Shown: positions 51,001 to 63,743 of the stretch, piece after piece
Layout: each line of letters begins with the position of its first letter
Numbering within the stretch: position 1 is the stretch's first letter
NCBI GenBank assembly: GCA_027596035.1
Contig: JADGJA010000012.1
Span: 1-64,000, forward strand
From: Thoreauomyces humboldtii
Taxonomy: Eukaryota; Chytridiomycota; Chytridiomycetes; Spizellomycetales; Powellomycetaceae
Direction: 5' to 3'
DNA: 64,000 nt
Position numbers and translations under genes: made by a program
The notes under the pieces: model-generated
Databases searched by the model: none
What the model was told of the DNA's origin: nothing
Seen by the model: the letters and a program-made list of their open reading frames with translations, nothing else

Positions 51001-54000
51001 GAGTAAAGCTTGTCCTGCATCAAGACTGTCTTTCCGCATCCTGCGTTACCAACGAGAAGTACCGGCTTCCCATTGTCCGCCAGGACATCGAGCATGTACC
51101 GAAGACGTGTAGTTTCCGGCGTGTGAACAAGGACAGCACTGAGAGGCGTCTCCGGATCGAAGACGTATGTTGGCACCCGATCCGTCCAGGGAACAAAGCG
51201 CTTGGTCTCGGATTCGACGTAGTAGTCAAAGACAGTCCCTTGCACAGGGAACTTGATGGTCTTGAATTCAGAGTTCCACCACTTGCTGAACTCGACGCGG
51301 TAGTCAACCATCTGGTCCTGGAACACGCATCCACCGAAGGCCCATACGGCCGCAAAGACAAAGTAAACCTCGAACCACTCCTTATCACAGCCCTTCGGTG
51401 TGTTTTGTGGTGTTAGGAGACCTTCGAGAATGTTACAGAGGGTGACGACCATCGGGAACTCTTCAACGCTTGCCAGCTTGAAGCGACCGGATCGGCAGGC
51501 CTCTAAGCAAGGGTTCACATATCTATCAAAGAGAACACTCAAATTGGACTTCTCGCTGGCGTCTTCTCGCTTGTCCAGCCAAGATTGGACGTAAGGGTTC
51601 CAGCCAAGATCGGTGGTATTTAGGTATAGGATACCTGCTCGCGATACAGTTGCGGGTGTTGCATATTTAAGGTCGGCAATCTCAAAGATGAGACGCATGT
51701 TGGGCTTCAGCGGAATTCGCTCGTTGCTAGCCAGTGTCAACATCTTGTTATCGTCCATGACGGTATTCAGCGATTCAATCCAGTTGGGATCGATATCACC
51801 GTCCAGAATCATCCATCGAGGATCAGTTCCTGGCATTCCTGCGAGTTCTCGAAGAATGCAAGAGAAAAGACCATCCTTCCATTCTCGCGTCGACGGGTTG
51901 ATACAACCAAAGAGATCGTCCGTTGTGACAGCTTTGGGGTTCAGATCCGAGAACACACACTTCTTGCCAGAGTTCATGTATGTTTTTGCAAGCATTTTCC
52001 AAATCTGCGACTTTCCGGTTCCGCCATTGCCAATGATGAAGACACAATGACGGACTGCCAGTAGTTCTTCAAGCTGAACAACCTTAAGCACGAAGACGTC
52101 TTCGGCCTGCAGACCACTTTCGATGGTAGCTTTCCTGATTTCCTCTTCGAGCTTCTCGTCGCGCTTTCGCGCGACCTCGACCTTCGGGAACAGATCTCCG
52201 ATGAGGCCGAGGAAAACCTGCAAATCATCGATGACAATCTTGGGAAGGTTGAAATCTCGTAGGGCACGCATGAGCACTTGTTCCTCTGGCACAGCCCGAT
52301 CCACTCGCTTGAGGGCACCTGCGACCACAAGCACTGACTTGATCGCTCGGAGACCCCAATCGTAGTGATCCTGCTTCGATAGCAGCTCCTTGTTGAGCTT
52401 GTAGAGCGTGTTGAATTTGCGGGCCAGAGAGCTTGCATCGATGAAACCTTCTGCCATCAACATGATTTCCATGATGAGTTCCAGGTTGGGAACACACATG
52501 GAACATGGTCGGAAGAGCGCCTTGATGTTTTCGGGCAGCTCGGCACGTCCTGCGTAGCCAGGGTTCATGGTAATGAAAGCGCCAACGGTAGGGGTGAGAC
52601 TGATCTCCTCGCCTTGGAAAACGAATCGCTTTTTCTTTGCTTTCAAGGCATCCTGGATCGACTTGACTTGCGTAGCGATGACGGAAAGCACCTCAACCAT
52701 GATACGGTTGAACTCGTCGAAGCATCCCCACGTTCCAGACTGCGCCAGACCTTTGAAAATGTTCCCCACTGATCGATAATCCATCTGCTCCGAGCAGTTG
52801 AAAACATACACCATGATTCCAAGGGCTTTGCCCAAATCCTTGGTGGTTTCCGTCTTTCCAGTTCCAGCTGGTCCGGCGGGCGCTCCTCCCATGATCAGAT
52901 GAAGCGACTGAGTGAGAGTTATGTAACATCGATCTGTGAGGGAAGTCACCACGAGACGCGGGGTGTTGCCAAGGTACTCGTAACTGTATCGGAAGACAGC
53001 ATCGCAAATGTTGATGACGCAATCTCCTGCATCTTCATCCCATCGCAAGCGGAGCTGAGATTGCCAGGAAAACACCTGAGCCGAATCTGCCTTCTCGACA
53101 ATGAGTTTGGCTACCATGTCACGAGCATGCACGTCCAGCGTGCAAATCGTCATGATCATCTGCCGAGAGAGCTTTGAGAGATCGCCCTGGATAAGGTTGA
53201 TGAGAGCCGTAAGCTGGTTGACTTGCTTCTTGAAGTAGTCTTTCAGAGAGTTTTCGTAACCCTCTTCAAGACGGCTGAAAGCCGCATTCACTTCAGTTGT
53301 CCACCAAATCTGCGTGCCTGCGAGGGTGATCTGCGCGGGGTAGTCAAAGATCCACTGCTCACGAGGCTTCTCCTCATATGCAGTGACAGAGTCACCAAGA
53401 GAGTGTCGAAGCGTTTTTCGCATCATGTCGACTAGTCTGTTCAGCCATACTTCGACGGGCCCAGTACATTCGCAGGGCTCAAAGAACTGAACGTACTCAT
53501 CTTCTCGAGAGTACATGCCAACGGCCGTCTTTGTAACTTCGCCGTTTGGTCCTTTGTGAAACTCGAGAGAAGCTAGACTATCGAAGAGCTTGCCCAGATG
53601 AACGGAGACGGCTTGGGGCATGTTGCCCTTTGCAAGGATATCGAGTAGATCCGACGCAGAGACGAAATAGAAACGGGGGAAAGCAAGTCGCTTGGTTTCC
53701 AGGTATTCGGCAAGGGACTTTTCGCAGAGAGCCAGCTGGCCTTGCAGCTTCTCCAAACGGTCGAAAAGGCCTTCCTTGGTGCAGACTTCGACACAGTTGG
53801 GAGTCTTCGAAGCCTCTTTCATCAAGTCCTTGTAAGCGGCGTCGATGTTGTCAAAGCGCTTCGAGTCCTCAGGCAGCTGAGCTCTGATATCTTCTGAGCC
53901 CATGAAAATGTTCTCGAGGTGGGACCAGGTTTGCTGCACCTCCAACCACAATGTGATCACAGAGTCGACGGTCGAAAGGACGTTTTGCCATTTGGTGATC

Positions 54001-57000
54001 TGGCCTTCGAAGTGCGCAACGTACTTGGACGTCATCATAGTTTGAAGCATGACCTGGTTGTCTTCTAACGTCTCGATAAGCTCCTCTGAGCTCTTGAGCA
54101 AGTTGGTTCCGGTACTCTCATGGAGCTCGTAGGTGAACTCCATGGCGCTCCACGTCTTCGAAAGATCGTTGAGGACCTTCTCCATGGAGAGCTCCTTTGT
54201 AGCTCGGTCGACGATGACTTTCACATCGTCCTCATACTTATGCAGCTGTAGGCTGAGAAGATCCTCGAACTTCATGTCATCCGTCATCACGAAAGTCACG
54301 CCGGTTGTTTTCATCAGCTGTTTCCAGTGGCGATCTCGGATCGCGCTGCTACGCAGCTCTCCAACCGCGCGTAACGAGGTGATCATATCTTTGACAGCTT
54401 GATCAAGACCTGAGTAGACATCCCAGCCTTTGATCTCTTTGTCCATCCTACGAAGCTCCTTGTTAAGATCGCGACAGTGCGTCTCCATAGAATCCGTGTC
54501 AATGGCTGTCCAGAGAGTGGTGCGCCACTGCTGAAACATGAGCGTGACAAGTGAGACAACATCCCAGACTGCTTTGAGCATGCCGATGTCTCGACGGCAA
54601 TCGGAAAGCTGACGGTACGTAGGCACGTTCAGCTCAAAGAGCTCACAGGATGTCTTCAAGGCCTTGGCTTCGTTCTCCATGGACAAGACATCCATGTGAA
54701 CCGTGTCAACGACATCGTATGCCTTTTCGGCGCCGATGTCAAACTTGAAGGGTGCCTTCTTGCGGAACTCTTCACGGAAGTTGTGGTTTCGGGTTTCGAA
54801 TTTATTGCACTTCTGCTGCAACACGTCCACTTCCCGTGCCTGAAGAGGTGCAGCCTGGTCTTTGACGGACATCGAGAGCTTCTTGACGTCCGACCACTGT
54901 TCGGGCAGGTCATTAAGGAGCTTATGAGTTTCTTCTGGCATCTCCACGCCAAATTGACGCAAGAAGTTGATAGTTTTCCGAAGAGGCTCGAACATCCCAT
55001 CGATCGTACCCGTCCGCTGTTTGATCGCGTGTAGCAAGCCCATCGAGGACACAAGAGCATCGTAATCGCCTTCCTTGATCTCACGTTGGAGACCGCCCTT
55101 GTTGTGTTTTACAAAGTCATTGAGCTCGTTGAGGCTAGTGATGGCATCATCCTGGAGATGCTTTGTCAGAGTGTAACTCCATTTCTTCACCACAACGTTG
55201 AGAGTTTGTTTGAGAGGTTTTGCATCCACACGGAACCAGCCGAGGAAAATGACCTCCGGCTCGATGCCCATGATCTGTTTGTGAAGAGCTTCAAACTTTC
55301 GGATCTCGTTTTCGAACTTTTCAAGCTTGTTTGGGTGCTCGGGTTCAGCGGCTACTTCGTCGCCACCTGCAGGGTCTTCTTCCCCTGTCTTATCGGACGC
55401 CTGCAAGAACTGCTTCATGTAATCCTGTCGGTTTTCGGTCCAGAGCCACGTGAACTGATCGTATCCATCCTTGTAGACCAAGGAGTCTTCCATAATACGT
55501 GACACGTGCTCGAGAATAGATGCCCGCAGTCGGGACAGGGTTTGATCGCGACGCATCTCGCCAAGGTACGTCTCGTTCTCCATGTTCGCCTGGGCAACTT
55601 GACGAGCACGGAAGTCTTCGCCTTCTACGTCCGAACCGTCTTCCTCCCCTTCGGGATGAAGGTCGGTCTCCGAGTCCCGAGGTGCGTCTGCTGCTGGAAG
55701 TACGTCCTGTCCGGGTGCACCCGAGGTGGCGTCCGGGGTAGCCGGAGTCGCTGCCACGCTCCCCTCCGTCGCAGCTGCGTCTCTTGCAGTAGCGACACGT
55801 CCCATGAGGGAGGCTGCATCGTAGATGTCTTCCAGCACATCGTTGATGATGTACGCTAGACTGCCAACGGCCTCTGGAAGACGGAAGACAATTCGGTGTG
55901 AGATACCTGTAAAGAGACTTCATTCGAGTACAACATCTGTCTTACCTTCCTCCATGTTCGGAGTGAATACAAGGATTTCCCCCTGGAGCTCGAGCTTAGC
56001 TTCCAAGAGAGGGCCGAGATCGCCGGCCGACTCCATACTCTGTGAGATATATTCCAAGCTCGTCTTGAGCGTCTTCCAGAATCCTTCACGGACAAGGTTG
56101 TCGATGTAGTCCTGGTAACGTCTCCACTCTGGAGAGTGCTCGTCGGCATGCACAACTTCTCGCGTCTGAGTGATGAGCTGGTGGATCGACTGCCCATCCC
56201 TCTTTATCACGTCGTAGCTGGTAGAAAGCTTCGCGTCCTTTTCCTCCAGGTTGAGCAGCTTTTTTCCATCTTTACGCTCGATGAGCGGGTTCGCAGACCA
56301 GACCTTCATGATCTTCTGAATCTGGTTGAGGTTGCTCTTCATGAGCTGAAGGACCGAGGAGAGGTCACCGACAGACGTGCCGATCTCGGCAATGTATTCA
56401 ACGATCTCGCTGGAGGTCCAATTCAGAGTTGTCAACGCGTGTTCGATCTGCTTGTCAATTTGGATGAGACGATCCTCGATCAGGGGGCGCTCTACATCGA
56501 GAACGCCTGTTCGAATGCCGTTATAAGACTTCGTGATGTGGTCCAGCTGGAAAATGTACTTGCGGAATACATCGGACTTTGCGTAAATAGCAGCAGCAGC
56601 ATTGGGTGGAGTCACGGAGAGCGCCTCAAAGTATCGAACCTCGCGCAGCAGCGCTACCACGGTAGGGTCAAAGTTGACCTTTAGCAATCCGTCCTCCCGA
56701 ATGAGCAAAGGCTTGCTGAGGTTTGCCTCTGACTCATCGATGATGGTGTCGCTCCATTTGGTGAAGATGCTGCGCTCGTACGTCTCAAGGGTCTCATATA
56801 GCGTGTCATACTTCTTCGTCACAATATTCGCGTCTTCGCTGTTCATAGCGTTGTGGTTAAACTGTAATGAGAATAGCAACTGGGTTGAGGATGAGCATAG
56901 ACTTCGCGCCCACCAAAGCGTAACTTACGCTCTTCAGCTTCTCCATTGCCTTGCTGATACGATCCTTCAGCTCGTGGACCCAGGCAACGGCGCCTGTGAC

Positions 57001-59036
57001 CGGTGCCATGTTGTAGTGAATGGGTGGATGTGTGCGGAATTGCGCGAAAATTGCAGTGACATCGTCGAGATCCTCCGAGTACATCTTGAGCAATGCAAGG
57101 TATTTCTTTTGCGTGTAACAGATATGAGACAATTTCAGTTTTGAGCAAGGTTTCAGCACGATGCACTGCTGAACTCACCTTCTCGAAGTCGGTCTGAATA
57201 ACGGGCCGGTTTAGAAGCCCGGCAAAGGACTCCAGAAGCCGGAAGCAGGAGTTCAGACCAGAGCAATCGTCGAAGCTCTGGCTTAGTATGGTGCCGATCC
57301 GACGGTCTAGGTCTGCGATCTTCTCGTGAAAGGCGGCAAGGTCTACCTCAAACTCGCCCAAGTTCAGGTCCAAGAGGTCGTACTTCAGTTTGGAGAAGCC
57401 ACCCAAAGCTGTGGTGAACTCTGTGAAGATCTGTGCGACTTGCGAGCTAAGAATCTTGCCTTTGGTGCCACCGATTTCAATCTTTTCCAGACGGTTGAAC
57501 TCGATGATAGTATCAAAGAGCTCTACAATCTCCTGAACGCGTCCGAGGAACTTGTCGAGACGAACAAAGACCAGCTTTGTGTCGAAGTTCCAAGGGCGCT
57601 TTGTGTCGACCGTTTTGGCCTTGCACTCATAAAGAGTGTCTTTGAAGGCGTCGCATACACGGATAACGACCTTCAATCTTTCAGATGCCTCCTCTGGCTC
57701 AGAGCTGAATAGTTCTGTCGGGTTGATAAAGTTTCGAGCCTGCTCGATAATGTCGTTGCAAATCTCCTGCAGAACCACCGTCATGCGCTGCGGGGTGTTG
57801 TAGAATTTTGAGTGCTTCCAGATAAGCACAAGGGTGTGCATCAGCCCAGGAAAGATCTGAGCCAGCTCGATGAAGTCGTTGACCGAGTTCAAGCGCTCGA
57901 CGGAGGGACGAAGTGCTTTCATGTACTTTGTGATGTCGTCCGCTTCGTCGAGCGCTGAAAGACGAACGTCAGAATGTCAACTCTATTCTTGAAGCTATGA
58001 CTCACGTAGATGTGCTCTTACCTGCAACAACTTCATCAAAGATCATTCGGAAGGCCGGGTAGTATGTACTCTTGCTGCTTTCGAGGAGTCTCGAGATCTT
58101 CTGAATCTTTTCGTCAGTGAGCTGCAGATGCACCGATCTAAGGTTTGCTGCCTTTGCTGCCCAGAACTCGATTTCGACCATGGGACCCGGGTTCAGTCCC
58201 TCCTCCAAGGGAGCAGCCGAACTACTTTTGATAACCTCCTTGATCTGGTGGGTCCAGTCGATAACCGCGGACTCGACAGTGTGAAGCACGGTGCGATCGG
58301 CTTCGGTTGTGACTTTGGCGCCATGAGGGAGTGGTAGCATCGTTTTGCCCTAAGGACAATGAAGAGGATCTTTAATATGGATGACTGGAACGATGGCGTG
58401 GCAAGTCGAATCTACATACCTTTGCCTTGCCTGAGATGACGTAGACTGCTCCATTGAGCTGATGAAAATGCCTGAGCACATCGCTTGCGACGACTTCGGG
58501 CCATGACTCGAGATTCCTTGGGTTGGTGAGGAGAGGCAGGTACACCTCTTCGAGCAAGTTGGAAAGAAACTCGAGTGGGTTCGGGGAAAGGTCGCCGAGT
58601 GTTAACTCGGCATCCAGTTTGTCGGTGATGGGAGCACCTGTCCTGCGCTTGAGAAAGTAGACCGACTTTTTCTTCAGCGACGACGGGAAAGAAGTGGTAG
58701 GGAGGAGATCCTCCTTCTGCGTTAGGTAGAAGACGATGGTGCTGAATTCTTTATCCAAGAAGTCGACAATTACTTGTCTGAGAAAAGATATGAGAAAGTT
58801 AATCAGATATGCCATCCGCACGATAGAACGGATGGCTCAAAGACGTACACATTCTCTTGAGTCATTGTCATCTTTTTCCATTTGTCGGTCTTGACCCTCA
58901 GAGCCGTACAGACTTTCTCTTCAAACCAGCCGACACGGGCATCAACATGAACGGGCGCTGCATCAGCATCCCCATCTCCATCCTTGTTTTTCTTGCCGGG
59001 GGTAACGGGCTTGACCGCCTCTTCCGTCGCCGGCAT
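45033..59036 (-). CDS. Axonemal outer-arm dynein heavy chain, beta type (DNAH9/11/17-like)
   Basis: Seven exons (59036-58849, 58777-58420, 58349-58022, 57954-57179, 57105-56929, 56861-55946, 55906-45033) encode 4538 aa, the usual size of an axonemal heavy chain. It is the flagellar motor that slides doublet microtubules. P-loops: AAA1 GPAGTGKTETT (about 1926), AAA2 GNGGTGKSQ (about 2210), AAA3 GNAGCGKT (about 2537), AAA4 GVGGSGKQ (about 2876); all are intact. The AAA1 segment VYVFNCSEQMDYRSVGNIFK and SKQDHYDWGLRAIKSVLVVA resembles beta-chain (DNAH9/11/17) sequences. The coiled-coil stalk and microtubule-binding domain lie near 49400-48300. The C terminus ends VCLLCQTD. Exons 1-6 are ordinary, but the last is 10.9 kb without an intron. 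Intact frame and P-loops argue for a working flagellum. Confidence 0.95.
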
Positions 59037-59473
59037 CGCGCCTTGTGCGTTCCGTGCGTACGAGCTGGCAAGCTATCAGATACAAGTATTCTGCGTGCGA
59101 TGGACCCACGGGTGGAGGCTGGTAGTGGTTCCGTGGGAGTCGAGACAATGAGGGATAGCAGCTGATTGATGGGTCCACTTGTCGGCTGCTCCAAGTGGTT
59201 TTGAAGGGAAGAGGGGTGGTACATGTACAGTCCAGGGCGGAGCGGGGTCTGGTTGGGACGCGTGAGCAAGCGCAGCTTGCTTACGGCAGGCTCTCCCCCA
59301 ACAACGCTGTCGATCTGATGATGAGGAGGAAGAAAGCGCAGTCACAATTTCCAGCATGGTCCGTGTCTGCGCAATTTGTGCTCCTGTCCCCTTGGACCAT
59401 GCTCCCAGGAGTGTTCGCATAATGATAATCTCTGCTGCACTGTGCACCCGTGCAAAGCCGGCTTATGGACGTC

Positions 59474-59480
59474 TATAAAA
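59474..59480 (+). promoter_or_regulatory. TATA box upstream of the duplicated cassette
   Basis: TATAAAA lies about 105 bases before the ATG of the first cassette copy, with a C/T-rich leader between. It suggests plus-strand transcription from near 59505. Confidence 0.5.
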
Positions 59481-59552
59481 GGCGAGCCTAGCAAGGTCCC
59501 ACCCTCGACATTCCAGCAGCTTCCCGCCACCGTAAACAGTTCTTACCCCCTC

Positions 59553-59822
59553 CACAGTTTACTGTTCCTCCTTCTCAAGTCATGTCTCGTCCGTCATGAT
59601 CGACGACGACGCCTAACTTGGAACGGAGAATGGTAATCAACGAAGGGTTGGGAACGGTCGACGAATCTGAAAAAAGTCAAACACTTCAGCCAACCGACAT
59701 GCGCCACGAGCTGACATGCGCGTTCCCAACAGCTCACTGTTCCTCCTTTTCAAGTCATGTCTCGTCCGTCATTCCCGACGACGACGCCTAACTTGGAACG
59801 GAGAATGGTAAGCAGCGAGGAC
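59553..59822 (+). repeat. Tandem duplication of an exon-like cassette
   Basis: Copies at 59553-59646 and 59727-59822 are about 90 percent alike by eye. Each begins with an AG acceptor-like end (cacag / caacag), continues with a C/T-rich stretch and ATGTCTCGTCCGTCA, and ends gagaatg followed by a GTAA donor. Copy 2 reads MSRPSFPTTTPNLERRM before its donor; copy 1 has a stop after five codons. Without splicing copy 2 codes only 32 aa. No downstream acceptor or partner exon was found. Confidence 0.65.
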
Positions 59823-60038
59823 GGGGAACCTTGCGTGGCTGTCATTTGGACCTGAGAATGCGGTCAACGCCATCTTGCAAATGTCATCTCGTGCCACCAA
59901 AAGTTAACGCATATGACATCATGGCGGTGGACCACTGGGATCATGTGACCCATGAGTAGCAAACGCAAACCACGGCGACTTTATATTATGAGATGATCGG
60001 ATGTATTGAGGCAAAAGTGTCCAAATAGAACAGGTACG

Positions 60039-62632
60039 CTATGCGTCCTGACCCTTCTCGGCCTTCTTGGCCTTCTCTCCCTCCTCTTTCTTGAGCTTTT
60101 CCACAATCTCGTGGGCATCCTCGACTTCCGCCGCCCCGAGGTACTCAACGTAATTACCAGTTTCCTTCCACTCCCTGAAAACGGTTCCTATGAATGAGTA
60201 TGGTAATTGAAGCAGATCAACTTATGTCTGCGAAGAGCACGCACCTTGGACCAAGCAGACGAATCATGTCATCGCGTCCAATGACCTCCTTTTCGAGGAG
60301 CAGATTGGCGACCTTCTTGACCTCCTCGCTCTTCTTCTCGAGGAGAGCGAGCGTACGCTCGTAGGCGGCCGCGATGATGCTTCGGACCTCCTCATCGATC
60401 ATCCTGGCGGTAGCTTCCGAATAGGGCTTCTGGAACGACTGCTCGCCTCCTTCCGGGCTGCCGTAGTTGATGTTGCCGATCTTTTCGGTCATACCGTAGG
60501 TCATGACCTGGGCATACGCCATCTTAGTCACCTTCTGCAGATCGTCCGACGCGCCTGTGGTGATGGACTTGAAGAAGATCCGCTCGGATGCACGACCGCC
60601 GAGGGTCATACACATCATGTCGAGCATTTGCTCGGTCGAATGCAAGTACTCTTCCTTGGGGAGGTACTGGGCGTATCCGAGCGCACCGACGCCTCGAGGA
60701 ATAATCGAGACCTTGAGAAGCGGATGGGCATGTTGGAGAAACCATCCCGCAACAGCGTGACCTGCTTCGTGATGTGCGACGATCTTCTTCTCCTCAGGCG
60801 ACAGGACACGCGACTTCTTCTCTAAGCCAGCGATGACGCGCTCGATGGCAGCCTCAAAGTGCTTTTCCGTCACAGAATCCGCTAGGCCTCGGGCAGCGAT
60901 CAAAGCAGCCTCATTGCATACGTTGTGTACGTCGGCGCCAGAGAAGCCGGGAGTCAGAGCTGCAAGTTTGCGCGACAGGCGCTCGAGGTCTTCAGAAGTC
61001 TTGATAGGCTTGAGGTGGACCTTGAAGATCTCAACTCGTCCCTTGATGTCAGGTCGATCGATGTTAATGTGTCGATCGAATCGACCAGGGCGGAGTAGCG
61101 CTGGGTCGAGCACGTCCGGTCGGTTGGTACCAGCCAAAACAACAACGTGTTCGCTGGAACCAAAACCGTCCATCTCCACCAGCAACTGATTCAGCGTGCT
61201 CTCTCGCTCATCGTTTCCCCCGGCCATTCCACCCTTCCCGCGAGCCTTCCCTATGGCATCAATTTCATCGATGAAGATGATGCATGGGGCATGCTTCTTG
61301 GCATTGGCGAACAGGTCACGAACTCGAGATGAACCGACACCAACAAACATCTCAACAAACTCTGATCCCGAAACAGAGAGGAAAGGTGTCCCTGCTTCTC
61401 CAGCTGTGGCTTTAGCCAGAAGTGTCTTTCCGGTGCCTAGATGGCCTCGAGTCAGTGATCCATGACGCGCGAAGTGCTAAATCAATTCATCTTACCAGGT
61501 GGGCCGGAAAGGATGGCGCCCTTCGGGATCTTAGCGCCGAGACGCTCGTACATCTTCGGGTCTTTCAAGAACTTGACGAACTCCATGATCTCTTCCTTCG
61601 CTTCGTCCATTCCAGCCACATCCTTGAACTTCACGTGAACTTCATTCTCGTGGTTGTAGAGTTTGGCTCGCGATTTGCCGATGCCGAAGATCCCCTGGCC
61701 GCCGCCGCTGCCGCCAGCGGCCCGTCGGGACAGCCAGAACAAGACGCCGACCATAAGAAGTGTTGGAGCGAGGTTCATGATCACAGAGAGAGTGCTCATC
61801 TCGTTATCATACGAGACAGGGATGCGCTCGCGCGATGGGATGCCGAGCTCGCGCTGCGCCTCTTCCAAGTTGTGCTCAAACGATTCGGCGCTACCGATGG
61901 TAAAGTAGAAGTGGGGATGGTTGGCGGGAAGGGTGCCCTTGGTAGGCGAACGAAGCTGAGGAGCATCGGGTCTCAAGTACACGCGTACGACGGTCTTGTT
62001 GACAACCTCCAAGTGGTCTACGTAACCCTTTTCCAGCATATTGGCACGGAATTCTTGCCATGTGATCTGCTGCTCGGTAGAATAGCTGGAATATAGTTGA
62101 TAGGCAAAGAATGCAGCGGGCACGCCGTAAAGAAGCACCATTTGCGGGTTGATTTTGATGGATAGGATCTCTATCGGAGGCGGTGGCTTAGGGATTTGGC
62201 CTGGAAAAGTAAGCTCTTGATGAGCAGAGGGCAAGAAAAGAGAGAAGACCGACAGCCCATACCCTTCTTCCCGCTGCTCCCCTTCTCCGAGTCCTGATCG
62301 TCCCTCTTGCTTCGCTGATTGCGGGATTTGTCCTCCCTCGGTCGCGTGTCCTCATCCTCGCCATCGTCCTTCCTTGAAGACTCTTTCCTCGGCTTCGAGG
62401 TTGGTCGCGAAGAATTCCCGCCGAAATGTTCGAACCCGCGTGGGAGGTTCTGTTTGTCCTCGTCCTTCTTCTCTGGCTTCTGCTCTGTAGCCATTCCGCG
62501 TGACATGAATAGAGGAGGCGATACACAAGGGCGCTGCACTGCCCATGATCGCAAACTTCCGCTGTACGTCACGGATGAATTCCGCAGAGACCTCTGAAGG
62601 AGCGACGGGCAGCGCTTGTAGAGAAAAGACAT
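60039..62632 (-). CDS. Mitochondrial m-AAA protease subunit (AFG3/YTA12, FtsH family)
   Basis: Four exons (62632-62254, 62200-61496, 61436-60245, 60174-60039) encode 803 aa. m-AAA proteases remove and mature proteins of the inner mitochondrial membrane. The N terminus ([20 protein letters not shown]) is a likely mitochondrial presequence, followed by a charged disordered stretch. Two membrane spans ([32 protein letters not shown]) flank the FtsH extracellular domain. AAA motifs: [44 protein letters not shown]. The metalloprotease site HEAGH is at 584-588. Acceptor TTTTCAG at 60175 is chosen over an earlier TAG because only it keeps the conserved LLGPR-EWKE frame. The first donor must be GTCGGT to stay in frame; the nearby GTATGG shifts it. 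Yta10 versus Yta12 type is not resolved. Confidence 0.92.
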
Positions 62633-63743
62633 TGAATCGAGATCTGCCGTATGGTTGAGGGTTTCGTGAAAGGATTGAGCTCTAGTTCGAGCTGAATGAG
62701 GCAAAGATCCTTTACTCGGGTACTGATGATGAAGTGACGGCCCGTTTGGTTCCAAAACACAACAACGATGGAGACTCAGAAGTCAGGCTTTCTGCAATGA
62801 AGTCGAAGTGGAGTAATTGCCTGCGTGGCGGACGCTGGGTGGACAGACTGCTGGGAGGGAGGAGGAGAAGCAGCAGCAGCTCGGAAGATCCTCCCGCTCC
62901 AAATGAGAAATGGAACTCCTGCGCCACCCGGAGCAGACGCACAAGGCCAGGAGAAGCCGGTGGTTGAGAGCTCCAGATAGACGGCAAACTTACAACGTGG
63001 GACGGACCCTCGCGCGACTCCCGTCCTCGAGTTCCTTTTCCTACCACGTCGTCGCCGTCATGCTGCACGAAATGCGCATTTTTTTGCTTGCCGCAGAAGC
63101 TGAACAAGGAGCTTGTAGAGGCAAACGGACGCTGTCAAGACGTATCGCAGGGTATCAATCGGCTAGGGACGAAAGGTGCAGGTAGTTCCTCGACTGTGGA
63201 GCACCCGTCGCCAACGTCACGCCGTTTTAAATTCGCATTTGCCCGGTTGCTTGCAGGAGCTGAAGGCGAGCTTGCAACTTTGACTATGCTATCGAAGTTC
63301 CGACTGATTCTGACGGGATTTGCGTGCAGACTTGAGCGTGGCTCGCTCATCATCTTTTATGAAAAATGGAAAGACGCTCGTCAGATCAAGCCCCAAAGGT
63401 TTGTTGACTCGGCTCGGCACCCACCATCCTTCTGCTTTGCAGGGTTCGCCGCACTCACTCCCCAAGCTAAAGGTAAGGCATCTGTGCGTCTCAGTGCCAT
63501 TCGATCCGGGTGCGATTGCGTTGGCTCAAGATGCTTAAAGCTCCTCGATTTTGAAGTGCTTTCCTCGACAGCGGGTGCCAGGCCTGAAATTTCGTGGTCA
63601 CCAGACGAAACGATTGGATTCAGACGAGACGGATGATGCGGATCCGCGTCGTCTCGCAAGATGTCGACTATGTGAGCACGGAACGTAGCGTACGTGGATC
63701 CCGTCTCCGGGTCCGGTGTGTGTGGAAGTCGACAGCAGCCCTT
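62633..63743. other. Intergenic region upstream of the AFG3-type gene
   Basis: About 1.1 kb holding the protease promoter near 62633. Open frames on both strands are short and show no recognisable domain. Confidence 0.4.

Larger units (their letters stand above)
59037..60038. other. Intergenic region between dynein and AFG3-type genes, with a duplicated exon-like cassette
   Basis: About 1 kb between the dynein start and the protease stop, both leftward. It includes a plus-strand TATA box and two copies of a short cassette with ATG and splice-site-like borders. No complete gene is recognised. Confidence 0.5.

Noticed and set aside
55839..55906. Treating the 3601-codon open frame as a complete dynein gene
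   Set aside because: It begins at a GTG inside the protein; six upstream exons add the N-terminal tail and bring the length to the family norm.
60175..60244. Frameshift at the end of the AFG3-type protease
   Set aside because: Using the TTTTCAG acceptor instead of the earlier TAG keeps the conserved LLGPR motif in frame.
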